Shown: positions 39,601-53,602, counted from the stretch's first letter. The stretch: DNA of 64,000 nt from Cardiocondyla obscurior (GCF_019399895.1 NC_091867.1:2232001-2296000), one strand, 5' to 3'. Made by a program: numbers and translations. The notes: generated by a model not told the origin, from the letters alone.

Positions 39601-42600
39601 TAAAATGACTATTGTAAATTTTTAGCAAAGTCATGTATATGAATTTTAATAATACGGACAAAAAATCTCTTCCGCCAAACGTTGGGTAATTTTTAGATAA
39701 AGGAACTGCGTGTGCTTGTACGTGTGTATGTGTGTGCACGCGCACGGGCGCGCGTGTTCGTGTGTGCCGTGATTCTAATACACTTTATGCAATTTTTGGC
39801 AGCGTATGACGCGCATGCGAACATATGTTAGCTTTTTGCGTATAATTCAAGATAAATCTATCAGTGTCTACTTAAAAATTCTTACTAATATTATTTTTAT
39901 TTTTAATTGATTGTCTACACATACGAAACGTTTTGCACAATTGTGTTTTGGTTTTTTAACAACTGAGTGGATAGCACTTACCTATTGTCGCAACACATGA
40001 ATTAATCCAAAAATATTTTTTTTCTTGCACCCGTTCACCGGTGGATTTCCAAGTGTTTTGTGTGCTGTCTAACTTGCACCTAAAATTGATGTATATGTGA
40101 ACAAAGCATTTTTAAACGCGAAACCGCGATATATTTTACGTGTTGTAGCATTATAATAAATATTATTTGATAAGCCGATTTTGACCTGACTGCCGTAGAG
40201 TTTTGCTTTAGTCTATTTAATCTACTAAATTACTACTGCGATCTGTGAATTAAATTAAATTTTGAGATTGAGGAGACACGAAACACGCACGAAAGATCAC
40301 AGCGATTTATTTAAACTTATACGTTTCTACACGATTCCTCATTTCCATTTTACTTATTCATTTTTTTTTTTTTTGAATTTTTTTTCAGTGAAATATTCCT
40401 TTCCAATCGTATATTTACATAACTCGCACATTTAACTTTCTCACTAAACTGATATAATTAGTATGAGATATTAGTAGTTTAATTATTCGCTAGTACTTTA
40501 ATATCTAATTTAATTAGATACCGTGAGCTTTAGTGAGTCGTTTAGAACTATATAGAATAGAATAGAAATCTTGATACGTTTAAAAACAAAAAGAAAATAT
40601 GTTCGGTATAAGACGGCTTATATGTTACAGTCAAAGAATAATTTAATAACATGTGTGTTTAAAAAAAAATTTGCTCTTAAAATATCTTTCGTAGATCTAG
40701 ATATTCTGTGTTTGTATGTGTATATATACTATATATATTTATATTTTAACTTGTTTTTAGAATAGTACGATATAATAAAATACAGTGGACTATTAATTAT
40801 GTTCTAAATATAATCGCTATTTATTGTAATTTATTTTTGTGGTTTGCGAGCGGTGAGAACCTATTTTTATCGCATATGGAATTGATTCATTAGTCGTTAT
40901 ATGACGATCATTTTAATAAATAACGTTTCTGGCGATCTATTTCTGATAATCTAAAAGTTCACTACTTATATAATGTATGCTTGATACGGGAGAAAAAAAA
41001 AAAAACATAAGCAGATAATGCAAATCATATTCGGTCAATCGATATAACGAACTAATATTAAATAATATACGCTAGCTCCTCCTTATTCGTCCATAATAAT
41101 CTAAAGCGGGCCTAGATACAGATTTCAATCAAAGTTAGTTGATGAAAAAATTAGTTTCTTTAATACGTCGAATGATATTTGATCATGCGTAGCGTTAGGT
41201 AGGTTTGTTTGTGTCGAATGTTAATGAGATTAATTTGTCACAGATCTATAACGCTGTCTCGTACGATTTTCTCCATTAGACGACTGGCGGATGAAGATGA
41301 CGAGTTGTCGGAGGTGCAGCCAGATGCGGTACCACCGGAAGTCCGCGAATGGCTGGCATCGACTTTCACCAGGCAGCTCGCAACAACTAGGCGGAAAGCC
41401 GATGAGAAGCCAAAATTTCGCTCGGTCGCCCATGCTATCAGGGCGGGCATATTCGTCGATCGCATCTATAGAAGGGTCACGAATACCGCTCTTATGCAAT
41501 TTCCATCGGAAGTTGTGAAAGTACTTAAGGTAATAACGTTGCCCGGCGAAACCCGGCTGGGAACTGTTCGTATTTTTGCGCGAAAATTTAATTCTTTTAC
41601 GACAACGCCACGGCATAAAAACCGCGGATGTCAAACCGTGATTAAAATTACGTACGAGATAATTTGGTCCACCGCGCCTAATTATTTACGTACAAGCTTA
41701 GCTTCACATCTCGGACGGGAGATTTTAATTACATTTACATTTTTATCTTCAATTAGAGATTACCGATTGATCTCGATTATTCGCCGAGGTAAAAAGGAAT
41801 TTTAAATCAGCCGGTGATCGGTTTGACGATTATTAATAAGGTCGAGGGTTCTTGAATTTTAAATATTAAAATGCTCCTTTTACGTTCAAGACTTTAGACG
41901 ATTGGTCGTTCGATGTATTTTCCTTGAGCGAGGCCGCTCTGGGCACGCCAGTGAAATACCTGGGTTATGACCTCCTCAATCGATATGGTATGATTCACAA
42001 GTTTAAAGTACCTCCTGCAGTTTTGGAGTGCTTCCTCGGGAGGGTCGAGGAAGGTTATTGCAGGCATCGAAACCCATACCACAATAATCTCCACGCTGCC
42101 GATGTTGCACAAACGATGCATTACATTCTGTGTCAAACGGGTTTGATGGTAAGTATTTCTTTTCGAAAGAGCGATATTATGGATACGTACGTACGTATCT
42201 GTGATGTCCTGTTTTACATTATCGCTACATACCTCTCGAATAGAATCAATATCGATTTTCGTTACGCCGCCGACGTAAATTTGCTTCGTGACAATAAAGA
42301 TAAAATGAAATAAAAGATTGCGTGACACGAAGCAAAAGTAATAGAAACGAAATTGCTTATTGGTTTGTTAAGAGTCGAACTTTTGGCCAGAAACGGATTC
42401 TTTCTACTCGGTTTCATTCTTTGCCGTCCCTTTGGCAATCCTTTGTTCGATGCGCATTGTACGCGAGATAGCCTGAGGTTGATATTTCTGTTGCAGAATT
42501 GGCTAACCGATCTCGAGATTTTTGCCACTCTCGTGGCAGCGATTATTCATGATTACGAGCACACTGGGACCACAAACAATTTCCACGTAATGTCTGGTAG

Positions 42601-43946
42601 TGATACAGCGCTTCTGTATAACGACCGAGCTGTGCTAGAAAATCATCACATCTCAGCCAGCTTTCGGTACGTGCAAGCTCCATTTTGCTAACGCTGCTTC
42701 TGGTAGTTTGTAATTTATATAGGGTTTAATTCTAGTTTCAAAAGAGAATTAATTAATAAACTGTTTAAAAAAATTTGTTTTTTTTTTTTTAATCATTATA
42801 CGTAATTTTTAGATAAAACATATAATCTAATAATATATTTCAACAATGTTTTAGAATACTCAAAGAAGACGATTGTAATATACTGCAGAACTTGTCGAGA
42901 GAGGAATTTCGAGAATTTCGATCGCTCGTGATTGATATGGTTCTTGCCACTGACATGAGTTTTCACTTTCAACAGCTAAAAAATATGAAAAATTTACTAA
43001 GTCTGGCAGAGCCTAGCGTGGATAAGAGCAAAGCTGTTAGTTTGGTTCTTCACTGTTGCGATATCTCGCATCCTGCCAAAAGATGGGATCTTCATCATAG
43101 GTAAAATTTATATATTCTTAAAAATAAAGTAAAAGATTTTTTTTTTTATGAAAAAGTTGTAATAAAAATTGATTTTTCATTGGTATGCATATTTTCTTAA
43201 AAATAGATACAAAATTATACGTTATATTAATAAATACATGATATTTATAATTGTCGATCCACAGATGGACGATGCAACTTCTTGAGGAATTCTTTAGACA
43301 AGGCGATAAGGAAAGAGAGCTTGGATTGCCGTTTTCTCCTCTATGCGACCGCAATAATACGTTGGTAGCTGAATCTCAAATAGGATTCATAGAATTCATT
43401 GTCGAGCCTAGCATGCAAGTATGCAGTGACATGCTGGAAACCGTTCTTGCACCGCTCAATGTCAAGGATACCGTAGATGAACCCAGCAATGGTGAGACAT
43501 TTTACTCGGCTCACATTACTTGTCACTTAATTAAATTTTATATCTGCATCTTTCAAAAAATTTTATTTATTAAATAGGTACTGGTTTAATTAGTAATTTA
43601 TTTTACAAATTTATTAACAGTTATCTAATAATGATCTTTCAGGTTCGGGAGGAGAAAATAGGAGGTTTAAGATTAACAAACCTTGGATTCCGTGTCTTGC
43701 GGAAAACAAGAAGATCTGGAAAGAGCAAGCAGTCCGAGGTATATTATTGTAATAATTATATTTAGATACTTTGCCGTTGCCCGCAGTTTATTCAACAAAA
43801 TTATTTTTATAAAATTAGCAAATTGAATTAATGAATCCAATACCTTATCTGTAGATGCTGAAATTAAGGCACAAAAGGAACAAGAACAAAAAACCAGCAG
43901 CAATCGCGAGGACGGTAGCGGAGCGAAAGCTTCGACCGAAGAATGA
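33625..43946 (+). CDS. Pde1c: calcium/calmodulin-dependent 3',5'-cyclic nucleotide phosphodiesterase, shared exons
   Basis: The exons are 33625-33795, 34076-34292, 34699-34812, 41280-41529, 41891-42148, 42497-42666, 42855-43100, 43265-43491, 43643-43738 and 43855-43946. All junctions are phase-consistent. The enzyme hydrolyses cAMP and cGMP in the cytosol under Ca2+/calmodulin control. The first exons encode a Ser/Gly-rich N-terminus. The third carries the PDE1 regulatory segment LRCLLRQLQHGEIS...VLEAVFIDETK, matching the calmodulin-binding/inhibitory region. The hallmark SEVQPDAVPPEVREWLASTF follows. The catalytic HD domain shows HNNLHAADV, HDYEHTGTTNNFH, the metal-binding LHCCDISHP and the substrate-clamp Gln in ESQIGFIEF. 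The C-terminus after KKIWKEQAVR is short and charged. With first exon A the protein is 670 aa. The 6.5-kb intron before 41280 holds a candidate cassette exon. Family assignment is firm; the Drosophila Pde1c symbol is by similarity. Confidence 0.96.
35630..35708 (+). pseudogene. decayed tRNA-Thr(CGT)-like sequence
   Basis: The acceptor arms GCCTCTT (35630-35636) and GGGAGGC (35702-35708) pair over all seven positions if G-U is allowed. The T arm has the correct 5-7-5 geometry (GTGAG, TTTAATT, CTCAA), and the anticodon loop CTCGTAA carries CGT with U33 and a purine at 37. Against function, the anticodon stem (TTGAC with ACCCC) mostly fails to pair, the D loop and variable loop are too long, and the T loop has lost the TTCGA consensus of the internal B box. 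It is most likely a tRNA pseudogene or the head of an old tRNA-derived SINE, lying in a Pde1c intron. Confidence 0.5.
36628..36780 (+). CDS. Pde1c: Pde1c candidate cassette exon
   Basis: An acceptor (ACTACCGCAG) precedes 153 nt of clearly GC-richer open sequence ending at AAG|GTTGCG. The exon opens needing two bases and closes leaving two, so it is symmetric and fits in frame between the exons ending at 34812 and starting at 41280. It would insert 51 residues, rich in Ser, Gly and Arg with a basic end (VVTQKRKLRTPVWAR), between the regulatory helix and the conserved RLADEDDELSE segment. The acceptor is fair, but the donor lacks G at +5. It could instead be a first exon of a short isoform, or a conserved regulatory element. 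I do not recognise the inserted sequence. Confidence 0.45.
36781..41279. other. Pde1c intron, 3' part
   Basis: AT-rich intronic DNA. It includes a GT/GC-rich dinucleotide stretch at about 39715-39770 and poly-A/T runs. An open frame at 38597-38825 follows an acceptor-like site but has no domain and no donor. No exon is supported. Confidence 0.5.
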
Positions 43947-45787
43947 AAGATATATCGAGCGGTTGTATTTTTCAAGAATCTCTGTAATTTTAGATTACGG
44001 GGAAATTCGTGATCGTATTGGATGGCATCTATTATAAGTTTACGGACTTCTTATTACGCTTACGAATGATAGCCAAGCTTCATTCGGTAGTACAAATAGA
44101 TATACGGACGTTAGATGAGTGAGAATGACGATCTATACACAAAAATGCATATACATAAAATATGTTAAGGAGTAATTTGTTTAGATTGACACCAAAGACC
44201 CAAATCGTGTAATTGCCCCGTTATTTCCATAGAATATTTATAATCTATATTTTAACCGATTGTTTTTTACTATTCCGTATTACGTATAATACGATTTGAT
44301 CTCATTACGTTAGTTATAACACTTCTCGAGATGGTCACCGTCGATACAATGATTAAACGTTATTTTCAATCAGTTCCATAAACTTCTAAAAATATATTTT
44401 TGTGTCTAATTAAAAGAAAAAAAAATGAAATGCATAGTGTCGATGGTTTGACATTTTAAAACCTTTCTAATTTATTTATAAACGAATAAATATAATAGAT
44501 ATGATAAAACGATAAAAAGAATTGATGAAGATGCTTGTTTATTTTAACATAAATTTGTTTCTGTCCACTATTCGTAGTTATGACTAATTATATCGACGGC
44601 CGTTATGCAAGATTTATATTTATTGGATAAGAATCTCGGAAACTTGACGCAGCAGTTTTTCTTAATTATTTATTGACACGTACCGCACAAAAATATGAAT
44701 ATTGCACAAGACATTGCACTTTTCTTGAAATTTTTTAAATAAATTTATTTTTAATGAAACGCGAATAATCGGGGCCTGAGGTTTTCGATGCGATCTTTGC
44801 AAATTTAAGAGTGCAAAACGTTGCTTGCGACGGACCGCTTGGAAATTCAAGAACGTCGATCTCTATCACTCTTGTTTATTGAAAGTCGCAGCAAAAAGAT
44901 CTATAGGAACGAAGTATCCTTGTATATACCACTATGTACCGTTTGTTAAATGTGTATTCGTATATACACGTACTGGTTCAGCTTTAATGTATATGTATGT
45001 AATGTATAAAGAGAACAATTAACAAGATACGATTAATGTTTAATCAACATACGCATACTACGTTCATGTATACGTACATATATATGTACATATGTATATG
45101 TATATATACGAAAGAAAGAGATAAAAAAAAAGACATTATTTTGTTGAACTCCTCGCGATATCGCGGCTATAAAATGTATGTACATGTTAGCGACGCACAT
45201 ATTCGTATTTAAGTTTGTAATTTAACATATCCATGAATGAATGCGTACTACAAAATGCATACAGTTGTTGATATAATGACGAACAGTAGTCGTTATATCG
45301 ACGCGTCATTATCATCTTCTGTCATACGTGTAAAAGAATCGGACACCTCGGTAATAAAAGATTTTATAATTTTCTTTTTCTTCCTTTTATTGCGCAAGGA
45401 AATTATTGTGAAAAATACTGCATACTATATTTCACGATTTACAGTTACTTATAAACGTGTACTTTTATCATATATTAAATTACAAAAATATGCAATAGTA
45501 TAGTAATTTGATTTCTGCAGAAACGTTATGTTTTTATATTAATTGCATGCGATAAAAGAATGCCTAGTTTGCTTTCAATTATTTATTAAATTTGTAATAA
45601 TGAATGAAAGTATCTGCCGAAATTAAATCCGATTCTGTATACGTGGCAATAATTTAAGATAAGGGTCTATGAAAAAAAAAAGCGTTACATACACGCGTGC
45701 GTGTGTATTGCGTAAAATAGAGCATAGAGCTAGCAGATTTTTCGAGTGGAACGTTTTATCGTCACAAAGATATTATATACATATATT

Positions 45788-45821
<34 letters not shown>

Positions 45822-46424
45822 AATATCTATATATAAATATATAGATGTATATATATATAGATGTATAGGCTAATCTCACTATTTCGAGATTGAACATATC
45901 CGTCCTCTACTTATTTAATTTCCGTCATTTAATCATGCGCGCGTGTACGCGTATGACTTCGCGTTACTACTATGGAACAGTTGTTTTGTGCTATTAATAC
46001 GATATAATAGATAAAGCTTATCTTCTCCTTATCGTCAACTTGTGACATAGCCTGACTAAACCAACTAAATCAAAAACTTAGTATAGAAGACTTGGGGAAA
46101 AAAAAAGGAAAAAAAAAAGAACCCCCCCGAGCAGATTCCAAAACTTTAACTCTTAGGTATGCTCAATTAAATTTTGTTTTATATTAAACTTCTTCAATAC
46201 AGGAATCCTCCGAATATTTTTATGTGAAATATTTAATCGACACACAATTTTTCACTTAAAACATTCTCTTTGTTTTACTATTTCAAAGCTACGAACATCG
46301 TGTATGATTGATGGTAAACGTTATGAAGTTAATTTTAATTGTTTCGTAAGAATTAGCTTCGTAGTTAAAATGGTTGGGCGCCAAAACACGTATTGTAAAT
46401 GTTTTTTCCTTTTTCTTTTTGCAG
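43947..46424. other. Pde1c 3' UTR and downstream AT-rich DNA
   Basis: This follows the main stop codon. The first canonical AATAAA seen is at 44485-44490, about 540 nt past the stop. Further on are TA-rich dinucleotide arrays (about 45055-45110 and 45774-45867). If the alternative last exon at 46425 is used, this is its upstream intron. Confidence 0.5.
45774..45867. repeat. TA-rich dinucleotide array
   Basis: An interrupted (TA)n array of about 90 bp with ATAG/TGTA variants. It is a simple repeat and likely length-polymorphic. Confidence 0.75.
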
Positions 46425-46615
46425 CGGACGAGGGGCCAAAATGCGTGATAGAATTAAAGTACATTAAAACCGCAGATGCATTAAGAGAATTATTGACTAG
46501 TCACGTAAATAAAAATCAAATGTTATTTGGACTCGCGTGGCGTTTTGTCGCTCTCGATAAGCGGACGAACGAAATGCATCGCTGTATTTTAAAACTTCGA
46601 GGGATCATCGGCTAA
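46425..46615 (+). CDS. Pde1c: candidate alternative last exon of Pde1c
   Basis: A long T/C tract and GCAG (acceptor, exon edge 46425) precede an open frame of 63 codons ending in TAA at 46615. The exon needs one base to complete its first codon, exactly what the Pde1c exon ending at 43738 leaves (G). Splicing 43738 to 46425 would replace the short charged tail by a 63-residue mixed alpha/beta-like tail beginning ADEGPKCVIELKYIKTADAL. The composition looks coding, unlike the random frames around it. I do not recognise the sequence, and it could belong to another gene. Confidence 0.35.
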
Positions 46616-49600
46616 ATCCGTATCATCGCACAGAACTCCGCTAGACGCACACGCGTTTATTTATTCACGTGGCTTGGTCACTTCATCTGGAATTCTTAAA
46701 TTAATACTGGCCTTTCCTTACGTACGCGGATATATACGCGCGGTAATACGAGATAATTAAATCAAGAAAGGAGAGAGAGAAAGAATAAATAAAGCGGCGC
46801 TGAGTATTCGACAGTGTCGCGAGCACGTTTATGCTTTACGAGATAAAGCACCTTCCAGATATTCTTTCGCGTGAACAAATGATTAATTAATTGCATAGCT
46901 AGAAAGGACGGGCGGCAATTTCGCGACGTCGCACGGAGCGACAAAGGCGTTTTCGATAATACTCGACCAATACTACTAACTTTTAAAATAAAAGTGCACA
47001 CGTAAATATCTTATACTTTTCTTAAGTCTCTCTTTACTTTTCTCGAATTAGTACGTCCGTATACTATTCGTAATCTTGTCAGTCACGATTATTGTAAAAT
47101 CTCAGTAGACGATGCGTTCGCGCCATTACATTAATACTAATCGTTTTTAAATGTGTCACCGCGGATTACAATTGTACATTCTCGGTTTATTTTGCAGCAC
47201 AATTTAATACAACAGTGTGTACATAACCGGCAACTTCAGCACCATGTCCATTCGATGTGATGTAATGAAATGTAAACGTGTAACGAGAGATATATTAATA
47301 TATTACACAAAAATGCGTCACGTATATGATTAGCATTGTACTCTGGGTAACTCTACAAAGAAATAAAAAAGAAAAGAAAAAAAAAAAGGAGTACTCCGTT
47401 ACTTGAAGACTATCGTTTTTAATTTGAATGAAACATATATACGAGAATGCAAAATAATTTTTAACTCCTATTTTATAAATTATCAACTAATTGCTTCGTA
47501 GACGAAGCAAACCAGCTGAATGTTCAAGTAAGTCATAACAAAAAAAAAACGAAATTTTTTTTTATATTAATTTACAGCTCTACTAATTATTAACCTTCTT
47601 AGTTTTTATTTTATAAAAATTGCCTGTTTAGCAAGTTTTACTTCTCTCACTAAGCGCAAGAAAGCCTTCCGCCGGTGAGATCTCGCATACAAGCGACGTT
47701 TGTGACGAGAAGAGAAGACAAAAAAGGTAATCGAGATTTTTCGCAAAAAACCTGCACGAGTTCGCATGTCTGTTTAATCGCACGTGATACGCGATAATGT
47801 TCGTTTACGAGAAGCGAAGGCAGAATTAGAATGCCTTTATTTGACGCGTGTATTTTATTTCGCGCGCTTCTTTTTAATTTTTATAATTTTTTAAAGCCAG
47901 CGGGATAGCCGAAGGAAATGGAAAAAGTAATTAATCGCGGCAAAATAGCGCGAGAGTCGTCCGACTGCGGCGAGCCATAGTCCTGTAATGAGGGTAAGAA
48001 ACGGACGACTCGTGGAGATTAGATTCGGATAGGGAAACGATAGCGCGGAGAGATTTCTGTTCACGGATGAGGGATTAAAGATCTACGAGTTGTCCGCTTG
48101 GAATTAAAGTTGGATTATACGGTCGAACACGCGAATCACGAAGAGCCTGCGAGCTGAGTTACCGCGCGGTATACAGTCTCACGTTAGTTGGAAAGAACTT
48201 TCGTTGCAATTCTATTGTTCGGCCGTTTACATACTAAATAAGTAGCAAATTGTACAGACATTTTTTTTTTTACGGCAAAAATATCCGAAGTGACATACGA
48301 ACGTACAGAGCAAAATAAGATGCTGCAGATATACGCGATAAATAAATTATTCAGTAAACGAGATAATGATAAATTGGATAACGTAATTGCGGTCGACGAT
48401 GTCTTTTTACGCGTGCGAACTACGTGGCATCTTTATCCAAAGTCATTTTTATTATATTATCGTACCGCGCCGCAGATTTGTATTGTTCGAGATAAGGACT
48501 GTTGTATAATTTGCGAAATGGAAAATACCTTCAAGTTCCAAAGAGAAAATCTGAGAGACGCGATATGCCATCTGGGTGCGGGAAGTTCCCGCCTGTTTTC
48601 CCAAGTTCGACATATGATATCACCTACTTTTCGCTTTACGTGCAAATTTGCAAGTTTTAAAACAAAAGCAAATACTTGTTATTAGATAGGAAAGCGTGTA
48701 CTGTTCTAACTTGATATTTAGATCTTCAACAAATACGGACGTGTAGAGGTAAAGTAATAAAATCATTAATTAACAATAAATATCAAGTAACGATATCGAG
48801 TCTTGTATTGAAACGTAAAATATAATTAAATTAACACGGGCACGGATATTATTTTAAATTGTTTATAAAATTTAAACAGCATTATTTATATACTTTACGT
48901 CAAATCAAATAATTAAGAAAATTTCTATTTAAGAGGAATATATAATTTTACAAATTATTCAAGGAATCTCCCATTAAAATTGAAGTTGAATTTTTGAAAT
49001 ACTTTGTACGTACAGCGAGATTAAATGAATTTCACGTATCGGGAAGGCGTCAAGACGTGTCGCACATCCTGTTCGAAGTTACCGGAAATTGCGAGTTCCG
49101 CTGGCAGATCTCGCCCAGATCATAGACACCTTTGACGACGGAAACTGGCGATTGTTTTTCAGCCAACTTACATTGATTTTTTTATGAACTTCCGATTTTT
49201 AATAAACGTGCGGGATTCGCTACGATCGTGAAAACGTCGTGACCGGATATCAAGATACATCTTCGCGACGTTCTCATTTGAAGAACCTCGGAACTCTCGG
49301 TGCTCGAGACAAATTACAAATGGTAATGCTGCCGATAGATCATTTCAATTATTCTCCGGATCTTGTACTTTTACATTTCGACAACTTTGATCATTAATGC
49401 TTACTACCCGAGTAAAAATTGATTCCCACCGTTACCTCATAATTAGCTAGGCAATTGGTGGTTTATCTCGTGGCTGTCTAGCAAAACTGTCCAGCATTGA
49501 GCCAGAAATGTAACACTCAAAACGTTCTAGGTAATATATAATTATTAATAATTAATAACGAGCTAGAAAAGCTAGATATCTAAACGTTTTTCGCCGCGTA

Positions 49601-52600
49601 CGAGTCTACTACTACGCGACTTGACCTATCCCTACGCACGCTCGACTGCCCAGACAGCTTGTCGCCGGGCCCGCCGACCGCCGCGGTAGTGTGAGTGCGT
49701 GCGTGTGTTGACATCTGGCCGGCAGGCCTCGCGCTTCAAGTTCGCAAGGTGGAGGACGCGCGGACGGCGGACGGCGAGAACTGGTTTGTCCGGCGAATTC
49801 GGCAGTCGAGCGCGCGTTGACACAGGTCAACACGCGCAGTAAACTGGTCGAAAAACGTTTAATTATCTATTTAGATACATGGTCCGCGCTGGACAGTGAC
49901 TAGACGACCGACACTAGACAGATTTTGTTTTTCATTTTTTAAATGACAACTTAATTTCTTGAAGATAGTCATTAAATAATACTTTCTTATAATTTATGGC
50001 TAGTACCAAGCTAGTCACCAGTTAAGAAATATATTTAATCTGCGCGATCTAACCACTAGCTGCAAAAACAGATTAGCTGGATAAATTTCCACTCGGGTAG
50101 CGTATTGTATATTAAACTTTTAAGTGCAAGATTTCTTTCAAATAAAATAATCGATTTATGTAATTATTTCTTTCAAGTAAAAAATTTTTTTTTCTATTTC
50201 TTCCGCAATTACAAATAGATTTAATCGCTTGGTAATCCACTTGTAACACGATGAATTGGAATATTATCGTACATAATACGTCGTTTTGCAATAGAGAAGT
50301 CCACGAGTTCGAGGACCCTCGCTCACGAAAGATTGACACGCAATTAAATCATCCCCAGTATATGATCTTCAACATTTCAAATTTGCCGTTATAAAGTCTG
50401 TCGTCAGCCGCAATAATCGAATATAGGATCACGATCGGTTCATAAATGGTTCGATATAAAATCCAAGTTGTTTCAGCAAATGTAAAGCACAATAAATGCG
50501 AATAATAACATAATTATACTGGGACAATTCAGTGGGAGATTTTCGTTTGCCCCGAGAAATTGCTCGTGGTACGGGAATAACAGAAAAATAAATATGTAAT
50601 ATGCGCTCCCTACGAGGCTGTCCTTACGCAAGGATATCCGTTGTGAAAATTCTAATCCTACGGGGACGACGCGACGTGCGCAGCTTTACCGTGAAAGGGT
50701 CTCGTATGGTCATTTTACGAGAACGAATGGCATGTACTTACGTTGAAATCCTAATATAAAATAGCCTCGACCCTTGTTACCTTGTCATGATTATCGTATT
50801 CACGATTATCGTATCAGAAATCTTTGTGTTAACTCCGTCAAATTAAATCTTATTTTTGTCGGCTGTAAAATGTAAAAATTAAAGCACATCAATACGCTCA
50901 CGTAATTTACTACGTAAATTTCTAATATTCAACATTAAAAGCGTTATTTAATTTTTTTTTTAATTTTTTTTTAATGGTTTTTAAATATTTATGGTTTGCG
51001 TGCATCTTATTAATAAGTTTGTTATAATCTCCAATTAAAGGAAAATAAACTTATCTTTATGTGATCACTAATGTGATATGTAAAGAAAAGCGTGCGCGTT
51101 TGTGATGTATCCAATTTGATTTTCGCGTTGCTGGGATATGTGTAGTGACAAAAAATGGATTTGTAATTCCAATCATTGATACGTGTCAATCTAACCAATG
51201 GTAGAAAACGATATCACTGATATTTCCGACAGACAACGAGCGACCGTAATGCTCGACCGTGCTTCCGACACGCTGAAAACGTAGTTTATTTTCCGTACGA
51301 ATTTATTCGCATACAAACTTACATACTATCTATGTAAGTTTACTTGAAAAATACCTCACAGACAGAATACTCCTCTCGTTCTTAAGAAAAAGGTCATTAA
51401 TCTTAGATAAACCTTTTTCGTTCGTTCTTCTTGTTATGGATTACGGTAAAAATCCGCGCCAGACAAAACTATTATACGCTTATTAAAAATGTTTAATGCT
51501 TTATTCCGATATACATACTTAATCGAAATACCCATTTTTTTTTTATTAAATTCTAAATTAAATTACGCTTACGTTGAGAAATGTCATATTTTTATAATAG
51601 TAACAATATATTATCGTTATTATTTTTTAATAATCTTGTTCTTTTTTTTGTGTGTGTGTAAAGTCTTGTTAAATATTACATAAATTATGAAATATAATCG
51701 ATCGAAAATATGAAGAAAGGAGATAGAGAAAGAAGGGGGATGAACTGGTGGGGATTGACAGCGGAGGGCGCAAAGCGCGACGTTTCTACCCTTCGTCAGC
51801 GATCCCGATTGCAGCAGTCAGTGCGCGTTGTGGCTTTGCCACGTGCTTCTCGCGATCTTTAAATACTTTCCACGCGATCGTAATGAGCAACAAAATTTTT
51901 TTTACCATATACCCATTGTGCAGTATAAAATTATTTCTAAAAAGATAAAAACATGTCCGCAAATAATTTTACCCAACACATTCGAAGAGTTCCGATAATG
52001 TGAAGAATACTTCCGCTGTCATCATGATTTCGTATTGTATAAATTTCAAAATGCCAACCAATCGAACACCCGCGCTTGGTAAGTTTTTGAAAAAAAAAAA
52101 AACTTGAGACTGAAGCTTATCTAAATTTTCAATAATCGCGACAATTCCGACTTCCTTTGATCGAATAAAAATATTAAGAGTAATCATCCGTATAATATAA
52201 AATATTCCCAGCGACTTACAAAGTTCATTAATCGTTTCGAATATTCGAAACAAAGTTTGCTATCAAATAATGTAAAAACGCACGTACTCTAGCTTTCTAC
52301 TAACGTGCACACGCAATCGTAAAATACGATTATTTTAAAATAAAAAATTTTATCCGTGTAATAACTGCGATTGCAGAAGATTTTATCGCACCGCGATATT
52401 TCGCGCGTTCGTTAACTTGGCCGCAGAAAAAAAGTTTTAGAGATCGTCAATATTCGAAAAATACAGTTAAACTTTTTATTTTTTACTTTAACGATCGGTA
52501 GAACGCAACATTTTAATATAGACGCGTATCTTCGTCGCATATTATCCTGTCCTATTAATTATTCATTATGTTATAATTCACTTATTTCACTTTTAGCCGT

Positions 52601-53602
52601 CACTCAAGCAAATAACGGAAGCGTGCGCGTTTGTGAGCGCGGCGCGTTGGAGCATATTTTAACGAAATTTATTTGATAAACGGGATAAAATGTGCGAACT
52701 TGAAGTGTTAAATGTCGAAAGATCAAAATCCTTTGCTTTCTGTATAAAATACACATATAATTATTAAATGCACAATTGCACGTCGTGTACAAGCGCGTCG
52801 ATTAAACGACTCGTAGCAATGCTTTATGTGCAATCGAAGACTAAATGTGTCAGTAGAGTAATGCTTTCTAACAAAAAAAAAAAAAACCAATACAGACAAA
52901 TAGAAATCCGAGTAAACTTATGTGACATTCCATACAGAGAATCAAACGAATATGGGTGGCTGGGCCTGCCGTTGTTTCTCGCGGAAAACTTTGCCAGCAA
53001 GGATAAAACGCCATTGGCTAAACCGATAAACATCAGAAAGCTTTAGTCACGTTGAAAAATGCGCCGCTTCGAGGCTTCGCTCAAGTGTAGTGAGAAAAAT
53101 CCCATAAAAAGTGACGCTTTCGATAGTATCCCCGCTTCGGCAAAAGCTTCCGCACTTTGCTCGAGTATTTCCCGGTATTTGACCGTCATACATTTATCGG
53201 CTCCCAACAACGAGAACGAAAAGCACCGATGATGCGTCGAAGATCACGATCGCAAGTGAGTTTGCTCGGGAATACGTGATAGTTATCGGCAAATTTTGCT
53301 TGGAGAACTCCGTAAATCATACACCGATATCAAAGCGTCTCTGAGCGCCAAAACGATCCCGAAGAAAAAGCGCGAGAGAATTTTGCTGTAATGTATTTTA
53401 TTTAAGAAAAGAAAAAAAAAAGAACAAAATTAATATTTTTTTTTTTTTAATTAAACAAAGCTGCAACATTGAAAGTAAGTCATGGCTCAAAACGCCAACT
53501 ATTCTCGTGAAAAACAATATGAAATTGATTAGAGTTGTTACAAAAATAACACTATCGAAATAGGACAATCTGTACAGACAAAATTCTCATCACATATGCA
53601 TA
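46616..53602. other. intergenic region between Pde1c and the H15 gene
   Basis: No gene was recognised in about 7 kb. Frames such as 48290-48685 (131 codons) and 52768-53046 lack splice partners, domains and coding composition. The region contains the GC-rich patch at 49581-49861, described separately, and AT-rich DNA with T-runs. Confidence 0.5.
49581..49861. other. GC-rich patch bounded by 13-bp inverted repeats
   Basis: TAAACGTTTTTCG at 49581-49593 is matched by its perfect reverse complement at 49849-49861. The 255 bp between them are strikingly GC- and CpG-rich against AT-rich flanks and contain a further hairpin (TTGAC-ACAG-GTCAA core at 49817-49830, flanked by GCGCG and CGCGC). The layout suggests a small non-autonomous transposon (MITE-like) or a structured regulatory element. 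No clear target-site duplication was seen, and there is no credible protein. Confidence 0.4.

Noticed and set aside
48290..48685. 131-codon open frame
   Set aside because: No start context, splice partner, domain or coding bias; likely chance.
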